Part shown: positions 33,331 to 44,607 of the stretch, piece by piece
Numbering within the stretch: position 1 is the first letter of the stretch
Layout: each line of letters starts with the position of its first letter
DNA from: Ooceraea biroi
Lineage: Eukaryota; Arthropoda; Insecta; Hymenoptera; Formicidae
DNA: 64,000 bases
Direction: 5' to 3'
NCBI RefSeq assembly: GCF_003672135.1
Contig: NC_039517.1
Coordinates: 11,432,601-11,496,600, forward strand
Notes under the pieces: model-generated
Seen by the model: only the letters and a program-made list of their open reading frames with translations
Database searches by the model: none
Told to the model about the DNA's origin: nothing
Translations under genes and position numbers: made by a program

Positions 33331-34110
33331 AAACTTATTTGATTACTTCTTCACTTTATTAGTATGTAATGAATCTATAATATAAAAATATGTAATATAA
33401 AAATTGTAAATAGTAACTTCCACGCAGTACTTTGGATCACCTCAAAGTTTTGTTATGTTTTTTATGTGGAAGGGCAGAAGGGGACGGGACTTCGCTTAGG
33501 TAAGCGTATTCACCAAAAATGTAATAAATTTGGAAAGTATATCCTGGGAAAGTATACGCTTAGGTGAAAGCGCAAAAGGAGACGGGGCTTCACTATCATG
33601 AAATATATACATACATGTAGCATCGTAGTGTGTGTGTTACTGAGAGACACACACACACACACAGTTTAATTTGGGTTAGGTTAGGTTAATTTATTAAATA
33701 ATTTTTGTGTTTTTTAACCTAATCTAACTAACCCAAACGGTGTGTGTGTGTGTGTGTGTGTATGCGCGTGCGTGCGCGTTTTCAATTCGTCGTGTAACGT
33801 TTGAAACAGGATCCTCCGCTGCGGCCTCGGGGGACTACGAGCGCCTATAGTTCTGCTTGCCGCCGCTACGCGGTGACGCCGAGATGTCGCTCTCGCAAGC
33901 AAAAGATCGTTGTGAGAGTATATATGTATGTCTGAGACCGGAGCGTACTCGAAATTCACTTTCGACTCGTCTGAATTTTTTTCTTGTATGGTATATTTTT
34001 TTATTCAACGAGTATGACGGAAAATATGAAATACAGTTCGTTTATTCGCAATGCTTTTAACACGAATTGGTGCGTTCAATTTATCGTATATCATCACATT
34101 TTTTGAGATA

Positions 34111-34995
34111 ATATGGAGTGCCCTAATTGTAACAATAAGCTCACATTGAATCGAGAGACGCTATTGTTTCGTTGTCGCAGAACTTATTATTCTGCGGAAT
34201 CTAAGAAGAAAAAGAGAAAAATTCAATGTGATTTCAGGAGAAGCATTAAACACAAAAATTAAAGTAAACACATGGTTCGATCATGTACATTTGCCGTTAA
34301 CTACGGCATGTAAGTTTATTGCTCATTTTTTATGGCTACTTATACCCCGATGGGGTTTCATTTCTGATGATCTCGATTTGTCCTCAGAGAGTATCGTAAA
34401 TTGGAGTAATTACTGCCGTGAAGTATGTGTATACTGGGCCGAGAAAAGCTCGCAAAAATTAGGCAGACCCAGTACTATTGTCGAAATTGACGAAGCAAAA
34501 TTTGGCAAGCGAAAATATAATCGTGGACACTTAATTGATGGAAAATGGGTATTTGGCGGTTACGAACGTGGCACTAAAAAGATATTCCTAGTATCCGTTC
34601 CTGATCGTACTTCGGCAACTCTACTTAGATGTATCAAAGAATGGATACTGCCAGGTACAATGATAATGTCTGATAAATGGAAGGCCTATGAATGTTTGTC
34701 GACTGAAGATTTCGAACATCTCTCTGTCAATCATCAGACAAATTTCATAGATCCGGAGACAGGTGCCCATACGCAAGGAATTGAGCGCACATGGCGTGAA
34801 GTGAGAGCGAATACTTCGAAATATGGTAATAAGGAGGAACACTTTGTATCTTATCTTGCGGAATATCTATTTAAGCGCATACACTCTCGTTCTGAGCGTA
34901 TTAATGCATTCTTTGATCTCATTGCTAAATTTCAAGAAGTGTTAATCCAAGATAAAATTTTCGATGGACAGATTGATAATCCGCAAGATGCCTGA
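34111..34995 (+). pseudogene. Merlin ISXO2-like transposase, one frameshift
   Basis: Starts ATG at 34111 with a zinc-ribbon N-terminus (MECPNCNNKLTL, then FRCRR) and reads to about 34240, where a single frameshift moves to the 255-codon frame 34228-34995. The second frame holds the whole DDE core: VEIDEAKFGKRKYNRG (first Asp), IMSDKWKAYECL (second Asp) and TQGIERTWREVR (the Glu region), ending near the usual length for IS1595/ISXO2-type enzymes. All catalytic positions are visible, so this is a young, nearly intact copy. A 5' region with GC-rich promoter-like DNA (33780-33960) precedes it. Confidence 0.85.
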
Positions 34996-35283
34996 AAACA
35001 TGCACTCTTATTACACACACATATACACACACACGCACGCACACATACATGCACACCACGCGCGCACACCCTTGGAAACACTCGACACTTGTAGAGAGGG
35101 TTTGGAGTCTTAAAATACTGTAATAGTAACGAACTACGGGTCCTGATCTTTACAAGAATACACACACACACACACGAAAACGAGCACACACAACATACAT
35201 GCGTACCTTATACAGTGTATTGAATTGTATGAAATGTGTTAAAAATTATTATTTTTTTACATAATAGCCAAAACAATGAGTTT

Positions 35284-35669
35284 ACGCAAAAATGCATATA
35301 ACCTTTTTTGTAGAGTTTTCAAGATCTTCATTCTTGTTTGACACTTTTTCTTCTAAAATCAATATCTTCGGAGATATACTGCGAAAACCTGCGTTTTTCA
35401 GAGTTTTTTGAGATTTTGCGATATTTCCGGTTTCGACCGCCATTTTTAAGTTTCATATTCGTATTCAGGAGGCAAAATTACATAAGAATTGGGTATTTTT
35501 ATTTATTTTTACGAGGAGGTCGCTTTCTCGAAGGTTTACCAAATATTTTGTTAAACTGTTTGTTGTATACAAGTTGGGACTTTTTATGTACTTGGCGTAT
35601 TTTTTCACCTTTGTAAGGTTTTTTTATTGGGATCTCACTGCTTTTTGTAGAAATTTTTTATTTTATATA
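35284..35669. other. No gene recognised
   Basis: AT-rich DNA right of the Merlin inverted repeat; it may include the outer part of that repeat, which cannot be paired because of the gap. Confidence 0.4.
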
Positions 35670-36755
35670 TAGGATGTCCCATTTTAAAAGTTGCACTGAA
35701 ATATGTCTTCAGGAAAGCATTTTGAGAAAAAACTTGTCAGACAAAAGTTGTAGGGGTCATAGGGGGACATCTGATGGTGACCTTGGTTTTGACCCAGCGG
35801 TCACATTTAGGGTGATTTGAAGGTCAACTTCATATTTTCAAATGGAAAGCCCTACTTTTGACACCGGAAATGAAAAGAACGGAAAATTGTTCAGAGATGT
35901 GGTCATGACCCTGGGTCAAGATGACCCATAGGGGTCATTTGAGGCTCAAAAATGTTACCACTGCAGAATACTTGTTGGGGAGTGCTTATCGTGAGAAATG
36001 ATTGCGATGAAAGTTGTAAGGGTCACAAAGGATTACCCAATGGTGACCTTGGTTTTGACCCAGGGGTCAAATTTAGGGGTCATTTGAAGATCAACTTCAT
36101 TTTTGCAAATGGAAACCCTTACTTTTGACACCGGAAATAGTGAAGGCAAGACCACTGTCGAAAGCATGGCCTTGATGAATTACTGTATTATCTCATCAAC
36201 TGTTCAAAACTGCCTCCATTATTTTCAATACATAGTTGTACTCATCGTTCGAAGTTTTGAACAGTTGACAAAAGTATGTATCTAGGGATGTTTCTACAGT
36301 TATCAATTATCCGTTGCCTCATGTTTTCCCTAGTAGTCGGTTGTTCTGCGTACACCACGTTTTTCAAGTAGCTCCATAGAAAAAATCTGGACTAGTCAGA
36401 TCTGGAGATGTGGGGCACCACGCAACATGTCCAACCGACTACTAGGGAAAACATGATGCAACGGATAATTGATAACTGTGGAAACATCCCTAGATACATA
36501 CTTTTGTCAACTGTTCAAAATTTCGAACGACGAGTACAACTATGTATTGAAAATAATGGAGGCATTTTTTAACAGTTGATGAGATAATACAGTAATTCAT
36601 CAAGGCCTTGCTTTCGACAGTGGTCTTGCCTTCACTATTTCCGGTGTCAAAAATAAAGGTTTCCATTTGCAAAAATGAAGTTGATCTTCAAATGACCCCT
36701 AAATTTGACCCCTGGGTCAAAACCAAGGTCACCATTGGGTAATCCTTTTTGACCC
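35670..36755. repeat. Foldback derivative of a mariner-like element
   Basis: Starts GGATGTCCCATTTTAAAAG. Arms of about 310 bases (36020-36333 and 36435-36755) are nearly perfect complements. The loop (36340-36430) still encodes, on the minus strand, pieces of a mariner-like transposase C-terminus (SPDLTSPDFF and VVYAEQ-type words). 35745-35870 and 36010-36130 are direct duplicates (GGTGACCTTGGTTTTGACCC, GGTCATTTGA). Repeated GGGTCA/TGACCC words are abundant. Confidence 0.75.
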
Positions 36756-36786
36756 CCTCCCTCCCTCTCTCCCTATCCCTCCCTCT

Positions 36787-36815
<29 letters not shown>
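36756..36815. repeat. (CCCT)n/(CT)n microsatellite
   Basis: Pure pyrimidine run at the junction between the foldback and LINE-2. 36816-37126 probably holds the 5' UTR of LINE-2. Confidence 0.9.
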
Positions 36816-36817
<2 letters not shown>

Positions 36818-37126
36818 CTGCCTGGTGGACGTGTGTCACATCGCTCCGTAAAAGTGATAGTTTTTGCAGTGGTTCGAGAGGTTCTATCTGTACGAGAGTG
36901 TTCACACAGATGACGACATAGATCATAAGTACTCAGGTGTGTTATCTAGTCGGGATGTGCTGAATTGTGAATGAAAGACGTGAATTTTCACAGAGGATTC
37001 AGGTGCTCATGAGCATCAGGTGTCCATAAAAGTGCCAACGTGTATACATCGGCGCGGACGCTGAATTAACTAATTTGTGGACGCGGTTGTTGTCTACCGA
37101 TAACGGTGTCGGTCGATAATGCCGAA

Positions 37127-38280
37127 ATGAGTGAAATTGAATATCCGGAGTATCGCTGTTCAGCATGTAAGAAGGAAGTGAAAAACCTGGTACTGCGGTG
37201 CAGGCCGTATGAGAAGTTTTTCTTCCATCCTGGATGCGTAATTAAGCACAGGATTTATAAGGACAGTTAAATAGTAAAGTGTGAAGGACCATTTGAGGAG
37301 ATTGTGGTTGTGGAAATGAAGAAGGCATCTGCATCGAGCAGTGATAGGGAAAGACTTGGATCAACAGGATTGACAAGATCAGCTAATACGTCGGGATATG
37401 AACAACCGACTATGGACGCGAAAATTGACTGGTTAGTCAAAACAGTGAAGAAAATGAAAGATGAAGTAGCATGTAAAGATGAAATCGCATCGATGATTAG
37501 ACACACTATTCAGGAAGAACTGGAAACCTTTAAACGAGAACTGGAAATGGTGAACAGGAATATGCAAGAGAGAATAATGGAGAGTGGACAAAGAAGTTAC
37601 AGTGAAGCAATAAAAGATAAGAAGAAAGAAAGCATATTAATTGTCAAACCAAAAACGGAACAAAAGAGTGAAACTACCAAAAAACTGGTAAAGGAAAAAG
37701 TAGATATAAAAAATCTAGCAGTAGGAATAACCAAACTTAAAAAAGGAAGTAAGGGATCAGTTATTCTTGGATGTGAGAGTGAGAGAGAGATAAAAAAGCT
37801 GAAGGATACAGTATGTGAGAACTTGGGTGAAGACTTCGAGATCATGGAACCAAAGAAGATAAAACCGAAGATAAAAATTATAAATGTTGGTGAAGAAGAA
37901 ATGAAGCTGAAGGATAAAAACTTGATAGATACGATCAAGAAGCAGAATAATATGGATGGGAGAGATCAAGGATCTTACATAAGAGTGGTGAAGAGAATTG
38001 TTAAAGAGGAAAAAGAAGATAGAGGAAGAAGAAAAGAGGAAGACTCCTTAATTATTGAGGTAGATGAAGTGACCCATGAAGTACTACTAAGGAGATAGAA
38101 GTTAAATATAGGATGGAGGAAATGTCCTGTATTTGATCATGTCAGTGTTAAAAGATGTTTTAAGTGCTGGGGTTACTATCATATTGCCAAAAATTGTACA
38201 CGGCAGGGCACATGCCATAAGTGTGCAGAAAATCACAAAGCAAGTGAATGTAAGGCAACTAAGAAGAGATGTGTGTACTG
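37127..38280 (+). pseudogene. LINE-2 ORF1 (gag-like, PHD-type finger and CCHC knuckles)
   Basis: Starts ATG 37127. Residues 9-41 form a cysteine/histidine finger of PHD type (YRCSACKKEV, LRCRPYEKFFFHPGC). An in-frame TAA at 37268 interrupts; the same frame then runs 37271-38098 with a coiled-coil-like acidic/basic region (about 37440-37620) and an RRM-like charged domain. After a frameshift at about 38098 come the zinc knuckles CFKCWGYYHIAKNC and CHKCAENHKASEC (38150-38255). This order is typical of ORF1 of Jockey/CR1-like LINEs, where the product binds element RNA. Two lesions make it a pseudogene. Confidence 0.8.
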
Positions 38281-38631
38281 AATGTACAAAATTAAAACGT
38301 ACAATTTAAAAATAAATGATGAGCATGATGCGTTGAGTATGAAATGTCCGACGCTCACCAGAGTATTAGAGGAAGAAAAAAAGAGAACTGGTTGGTCCTC
38401 TACTAAATAGCAACTATGGAAAGAGTTACTTGTGTACTTAAATGCTCAAAGTATGATGGCGCATAAAGAAGAGATTTAACACCAGATTATGAAGAGAATG
38501 AATCCGGCGCTGTTGGCACTATCGGAAACCAGACTGATACCAGACATTGAAGATAGTGAGATGAACGTGCCGGGTTATACTGTTGTTAGATATGACGCGG
38601 AAAATAGGAACACGGGAGGAGTTATGTTATA

Positions 38632-39391
38632 CAGGGTGTCCCAGGTTTTAACCGACAAACTGCGGGAGCATATTCTACTAGTGGAAATAAGAAAAAATTC
38701 TTATATCGAGTTTGCTTAGAAATGCTTTATTACAAAGTTATAAACCAATATTGAAAAGAAATATGAGATAAGTAACAACGGATGTTTTCACAAAAATAAA
38801 AATTATGTATGCAATGATTTAGTGACGCATTTCAAAATGTTGTCCTTGCACATCGATACAAGCTAGACATCGACGTAGTACAGAATTTGTTACAGTACGA
38901 CATTCCTGAAAATTTTGTTGCATCTCAGTGACTGAATTAGTAATTCGTTGCTTTAAATCTATCTGGTACTCTCCTGTTAGGAAATCTACGTTGATACTCT
39001 CGTACGGCAGCTCGTGCATTTCCGTCACAGAATCCGTACACGAAATGAATATCAGTGTATTTCTCATTTGAAAACACTTTTGGCATTCTGATAGTAATTG
39101 CTAGTTCACACGACGATTGAAATCTAACAGCTACTGTTGTGAAAGTAACAATCATACTGAATCGTTTCAACATAGTGAACATGAATACATGTGAATACAC
39201 ATAACATAAACATCTTCGACCTTCCAAATTCTACACTATGTTCCGTTGTTACTTATCTCATATTTCTTTTCAATATTGGTTTATAACTTTGTAATAAAGC
39301 ATTTCTAAGCAAACTCGATATAAGAATTTTTCTTATTTCCACTAGTAGAATATGCTCCCGCAGTTTGTCGGTTAAAACCCGGGACACCCTG
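38632..39391 (-). mobile_element. Mariner-like 760-base deletion derivative, copy A1
   Basis: Flanked by TA, ends CAGGGTGTCCC, with inverted repeats of about 155 bases. Inside, on the minus strand, it keeps two unconnected pieces of a transposase: the N-terminal DUF4817-type helix-turn-helix (FVYGFCDGNARAAVREYQRR, 39067-39000) and the C-terminus ending GQHFEMRH (38819-38900). The DDE core has been deleted. Removing the element and one TA restores the LINE frame (MLYIRND), so the insertion is clean. Copy A2 at 57011-57770 has the same length. Confidence 0.9.
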
Positions 39392-41306
39392 TATATAAGA
39401 AACGATATCAAATATGAAGTAATACTAAAGGAAAAAATAATATCTAACTGTTGGTGTATAGCGATAGAAGTGAGAGATAGTGTGTACAAAGGCGTGTTTT
39501 TGGTGGTATATCACTCACCGAATGCGTCAGATGGTGATTTTATAAGATTTTTAGAGGATATGGTAGATCTATTGGTAATGAAAGGACAATGTATAATGAT
39601 AGGGGACATTAATATAGATTTAATGACAGACTCGTTTTATGCGAAAAAGTTAAGAACAGAAATGTCATGTTTAGGTATGAAACAATATATTGATAAACCA
39701 ACGAGAGTTACAAAAGATAGTAAAACATTGATAGATTAAGTTTTTGCTAATATTAAGGTGCATTGTAAAGTACATGATAAGCCTAAAATAACAGATCATT
39801 CGTGGATAAGTGTTGAATTTAATATAAACAACGAAGGTGGAAAATATAAGGAATTTGTTAGTAGAGATTATAGTAAATTTCATATCGGCGAATTTTTAAA
39901 AGCAGTAGAAGAGAAAATAGATCATAGAGATGATTTAGATGTAAACATTAGAGCAGAAAAATTTGTTCAAAATATGGTAAACGCATTAGATATATCTGCA
40001 CCAAAGAAGAAATTTAAAATTCCTAAGATATGGGAAGGGAAAAAATGGTATTCGGATGATATAAGAATAGCTACAAATAAAAGAGATGAAGCATATAGTA
40101 GAGCGGTGCATACAGGTAGTGAACAAGATTGGTTACAATTTAAGGAAAGAAATACAGTAGTTAAAATGATTAGGAAGAAGAAGAAAGATTATTACGAAAA
40201 TACAATAGATAATAATAAAAATGACCCTGTAATGATGGAAAACATTGAAACAAGTAATAAGAGGAGAAAATACGGGTGTAAAAGAAATAAATAATATAGA
40301 TTTTGAAATATTCGAAAATATAGGGGAATGTAATTTAGCAGATAAATTTAATTTATTTTATATACAAAGTATTGATAGTATAATTAAGTCTATAGAAGGG
40401 GAGGATAACAAAAATCATAGAATTATTTATGTTATAGAAAATAAGAGAATTATAGAGAATTTTGAATCTATAGATGCACATAAGTTGCAGCGAATTGTTA
40501 TGAATTTGCCACGTAAGAAAGGAACGGATGAAGGAATAACTAGTGATATATTGAAAGCAAGCTTTGATGTGATAAAGGAGGAATTGGTGAAAGTAATAAA
40601 TGATTCATTAAGTAAGGGTATATGTCCGAAAGGATGGAAAATATCCACAATTATACCGATTTCGAAGGTAGAAAAACCAAAGCAAGTGAATATAGACCAA
40701 TAAATATTTTGCCAATTTATGAGAAAGTATTAGAATTAGTAGTAAAAGAATAGATAGAAATGTATTTACAAAATAATGATATTATAACAGAACATCAATT
40801 GGGTTTTAGGAAAAACCATTCTTGTGAGACAGCAATACAAACAGTGATTGATGATTTGAAATTGTTAATCAGTGAAGGAGAAATCGTAGGAGTAATATTT
40901 TTGGATTTAAAACGGGCATTTGAGACAGTAAATAGAGAAAGATTGTTAGAAAAATTATATCAATATGGAATAAGAGGGATGGTATTAGAATGGTTAAGAT
41001 CATATTTAAGCGGTAGAACGCAACAAGTTAGATTTAACAATCAATGGTCAAAACGAATAATGACAGAGTACGGAGTCCCACAAGGATCGATACTAGGGCC
41101 TTTGTTATTTTTGTTATATATATAAATGATATTGTTCACTTTTATTCAAAAGAATGGATTATTAAAATGTTTGCTGATGACACAATAATGTATGTAAAAT
41201 GGGGTAGCAGCGAAGAAGTGGAAAGAAAAATGAATAGAGTACTACTTATAATAGAAAATTGGATGAATGTAAATAAATTGAAAATGAATGCTGCTAAAAC
41301 AAAGTA

Positions 41307-42569
41307 TTAGGGGGATCGGAAAGAAATCCATTATTTTTTTACTTGTGTTTGGCGCCAGTCTATGCTGCAGTGTAAGCATCTCCTTTTGTGGTTCGTTTTC
41401 TTTTAGTGCTCATTAACTTTATTTTTCAGGGCATAACTGTAATTTAAGGTTAAGATCCAAAATGTCGAAGCCCATTGTTGACGAAGTGCATATTAGGCAT
41501 TGTATGCTGCTTTTTTTCGACCAGGGTATGAATGCTACTAAAACAACGGAATCAATTATTGATCTTTATGGCAGTGTCTTAGCGGTAAACAAATGTCAAC
41601 GGTGGTTTCGAAAATTTAAGTCTGGCGACAGAAACCTGCAGGATGCTCCTCGATCTGAAAGACCATCGAACTTTGATGACGACATTTTGAAGTCACTGGT
41701 TGAAAGTGATGCAAGATTAATCATTGAAGAAGTGTCACAAAAACTCCATTCTCCATGGTCGACAGTGCAAGAGCATTTAAAACGCATTGGCAAAACAAAC
41801 AGAATGGGAATTTGGACACCACATGAATTGTCGGACGATAATAAGGAGCAGAGAAAAACAATCTGCAATTCTTTGTTGATAAGATACAGAAATGAACCTT
41901 TTTGCACCGTGTTGTAACTGGGGACGAGAAATGGATCGTATACGATAACACAAAGCGAAAAAGACAATGGCTTTCTCCAAAACAAACCCCCATTCCAACT
42001 TCGAAACCAGGATTGACTTTAAAGAAGGTTCTACTGTGTGTTTGGTGGGATATGTCTGGTGTAATTCACTATGAGCTATTCAAACCAGGTGAAACTATCA
42101 CAGCCAATATTTATTGCCAACAATTGGAAAGATTGAAGGAGAAACTTAAAGAAAAACGACCAGCTTTAATTAATCGAAAGCAAGTTATCCTTCATCACGA
42201 TAACGCGAGGCCACATACAGCATCGATCACCCGTGAAAAAATTCGTGAATTAAACTGAGAAGTTCTTAGTCATTCTCCTTATTCATAATCTAGTATCTAC
42301 AGACTACCACCTCTTTAGGTCTCTAGAACATTCCATTAGTAATAAAAAATTTCAAAATTTAACAGAAGTGCAAAACCACCTCAATGAATTTTTTAATTCA
42401 AAACATGTAAAGTTTTTTAAAAGTGGATTTAAAAAATGGATTACTAGATGGGAAACTGTTCTACAAGAAGAAGGAAATTATGTTTTGGATTAATATTTAA
42501 AAATTTATATGAAATAATAAAGCTTTTTGTTGAGACCAAAAATAATGGATTTCTTTCCGGTCCCCCTAA
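41307..42569 (+). mobile_element. Mariner transposon in LINE-2
   Basis: 1263 bases, TA target duplication, inverted repeats starting TTAGGGGGAYCGGAAAGAAAT (about 30 bases). Inserted in the RT region of LINE-2 just after the FADD box. Length and structure are those of a full mariner element. Confidence 0.9.
41462..42493 (+). pseudogene. Mariner transposase (DD34D type), frameshifted
   Basis: The N-terminal paired-like helix-turn-helix domain starts MSKPIVDEVHIRHCMLLFF, with the WFRKFKSGD linker and the WTPHEL motif (about 41810-41830). After a frameshift near 41900: VTGDEKWIVYDN (first Asp) and HHDNARPHTA (second Asp). After a second lesion near 42255: remains of the YHLFRSLE block near the third Asp (which a stop disrupts) and the tail ending NYVLD. 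Length of about 344 codons matches the family. Dead copy with at least two frameshifts and stops. Confidence 0.85.
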
Positions 42570-43734
42570 TATATGGTAATTAGAAGTGTAAGAAAAGAAT
42601 TGAGGAGAAATATTATATTAAAATGTTTAGATGGCACTGTTATAGAACAGGTAGAAAACATTAAATATCTTGGTGTAATTATTGATAATAAACTTCGATT
42701 TGAAGATCATTGTGATTATATATTAAAGAAAACAGGGAAAAAATAAGCTTTTTAAATAGAATTGGTAGTGATATTTCGAATTATACAAGATGTATTGTTT
42801 ATAAAGCAATTATAGCGCCACATTTTGAGTATTGTGCTACATTGTTAATGGGTATGGGTGAGACTCAGCTGACGAAACTGCAAGTAGCGCAAAATCGGGC
42901 TATGAGAGTCATATTGCAATGTGACAGATATACTAAAGTGGAAAGAATGTTGCAAGCGCTGCAGTTTATGTCAGTAAGACAAAGATTATATTATAATGTG
43001 TGTTTTTATTTTTAAATTGTTAAATGGTATGTTACCTGTGCAGTTAAGAAATAGATTAGTATTAGTAGCAGATAGAAATGAGAGACGGACAAGACAATTT
43101 GGAAATATTGTGATACAATTTCGAAAACCAAGAAGTGCGCAGAAAAGTTTGTTTTATGAGGGAGTAAAAATATACAATGTTGTGCCGGCAGAAGTGAAAC
43201 AATGTGATAGAGTTACAATATTTAAACGTATGGTTAAGGAATATATTTTAGCTATGTTACCTAGAATGTAAGACACTTAATGTAATGTAAATAGCCGAGA
43301 AAGCTAATAAGTATCATGCATTCTCTCTCTCCCTCCCTCTCTCCCGCCCTTCTTCTCTCTCTTAAAAATTACACTAATAATTTTAATTCCACTAATAACT
43401 GTATATGCAAACTAATAGAGATCTTTTCAGTAAGTACAGTTTTAATTAGGAAATCTGTTATTTTAATAATTTCAAATTAAACTTGCAAAATAAATCTTTA
43501 TTTACCAGATTTGTAGCATTATTATATCGGATATGTTCGAATTTTGCCTTGTTTTATGTATTTTATTTTATTTACTTGGCATCGTGACGCTACCACGTCG
43601 TTGAATTTAAAATAATTAAAATTAAACTTTTTATAATTTGTGCAATTTATATTTTTATTTCTTACATTAAAATAAAACATTTTTCATGAGTAGATATATA
43701 GGGAGAGTTCTAACCCAGGGGCAACGAGGAAGTG

Positions 43735-43790
43735 CGGGTGAGGGGAGGGGAGGGGAGAGGAGGGGAGGGGAGGGGAGGGGGATCGTGGAC
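43735..43790 (+). repeat. (GGGGA)n G-rich run
   Basis: Nine or so GGGGA units, capable in principle of G-quadruplex folding on the plus strand, at the left edge of the CRE repeat. Confidence 0.85.
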
Positions 43791-43799
43791 CTGCACGGA

Positions 43800-44500
43800 T
43801 ATGTTCAAGGTCAGATGACGTCATTGCTAGAGGGGGGTCTGAGTCAGCAGGTGGGGGGAGATTATGATGTAATCTATATATTTAGACATGCGCTCATCTC
43901 CATTCTTGGAACGCGTTCAAAACTGCGCAGTAGCGCGGATGATGCAATCGCCATTTTTGACGACGTCATCGTTATTCTTAGAAATCCGTCCTGCGCGAAC
44001 GCGTTCGAACCTGCACGAACGTGTTCAAGGTCAGATGACGTCACTACCATTCTTGGACCGCGTTCGAAACTGAGCAGTAGCGCGGATGATGCAATCGCCA
44101 TTTTTGATGACGTCATCGCTATTCTTAGAAACCCGTCCTGCACGAACGCGTTCGAACCTGCACGAACGTGTTCAAGGTCAAATGACGTCACTACCATTCT
44201 TGGACCGCGTTCGAAACTGCGCAGTAGCGCGGATGATGCAACCGCCATTTTGATGACATCATCGTTATTTTTAGATACGCGCATGGACCTGCACGAACGT
44301 GTCCAAGGCCAGATGACGTCATCGTTTTTCCTGGAACGCGTTCGAAACTGCGCAGTAGCGGAAATGACATCATCGCTATTCTCAGATATGCGCGGACCTG
44401 TTCGAACCTGCACGAACGCGTTCCAAGAAAATAAAGATGTCATCGTTTTTCTCGGAACGTGAACGAAACTGCGCATTAGCGCAAATAACGTCACGTTTAA
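43800..44500. repeat. Tandem repeat of ~120-150 bases carrying CRE palindromes
   Basis: Five diverged units starting near 43902, 44050, 44197, 44329 and 44449, each with CTTGGAMCGCGTTCGAAACTG, GCGCAGTAGCGC and GATGATGCAATCGCC words. Five perfect TGACGTCA palindromes (near 43815, 44035, 44108, 44183, 44314) plus near matches. Long frames on both strands come from the repeat and are not genes. Confidence 0.8.
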
Positions 44501-44607
44501 TTCTGAATTATCCCACCATCTGATGTGGTTTTCCGCGAGGATGTCGCGACGCAGTAAGTGATGCATATGCACCACTTACACTCACACTTACTTACTTACT
44601 TACACTT

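Larger units (their letters stand above)
32258..35283 (+). mobile_element. Merlin (ISXO2-like) DNA transposon
   Basis: The left inverted repeat starts inside the gap: 32258-32313 (AACTCATTTTTTTGGCTGTT, AATTTTTAACACATTTAATAC), and its continuation 33214-33245 (AATTCAATACACTGTATAAG) pairs with 35205-35283. The left repeat is split by the PLE at 32314-33224. It carries an ISXO2-type transposase (34111-34995). The outer ends and target duplication are not visible because of the gap. Long CA/GT runs flank both sides of the ORF (33256-33330, 33646-33770, 35010-35180). Confidence 0.75.
38421..43271 (+). pseudogene. LINE-2 ORF2 (endonuclease-reverse transcriptase), interrupted
   Basis: Jockey/CR1-like ORF2 in pieces: endonuclease start (LLVYLNAQSM, LLALSETRL, 38430-38630); then the 760-base insertion; endonuclease end (VVYHSPNASDGDF, GDINID, 39395-39739); linker to RT (39758-40703); RT motifs HQLGFRKNHSCETAI, VIFLDLKRAFETV, YGVPQGSILGPLLF (40760-41125) and FADDTIMYV (41165-41195); then the mariner insertion; post-RT region (VENIKYLGVIIDNKL, YCATLLMG, 42572-43271). 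Internal stops (38473, 39737, 40751) and several frameshifts. Motif A has Glu-Thr-Val after the catalytic Asp region and the FADD box is intact. 43272-43734 is the presumed 3' UTR and AT-rich flank. Confidence 0.85.

Noticed and set aside
33669..33684. Telomere repeat tract (GGTTA)n
   Set aside because: Only two to three units, inside a palindromic microsatellite region; far too short for a telomere.
43686..44575. 258-codon plus and 233-codon minus frames
   Set aside because: Both are repetitive translations of the CRE tandem repeat, with the period matching the DNA unit.
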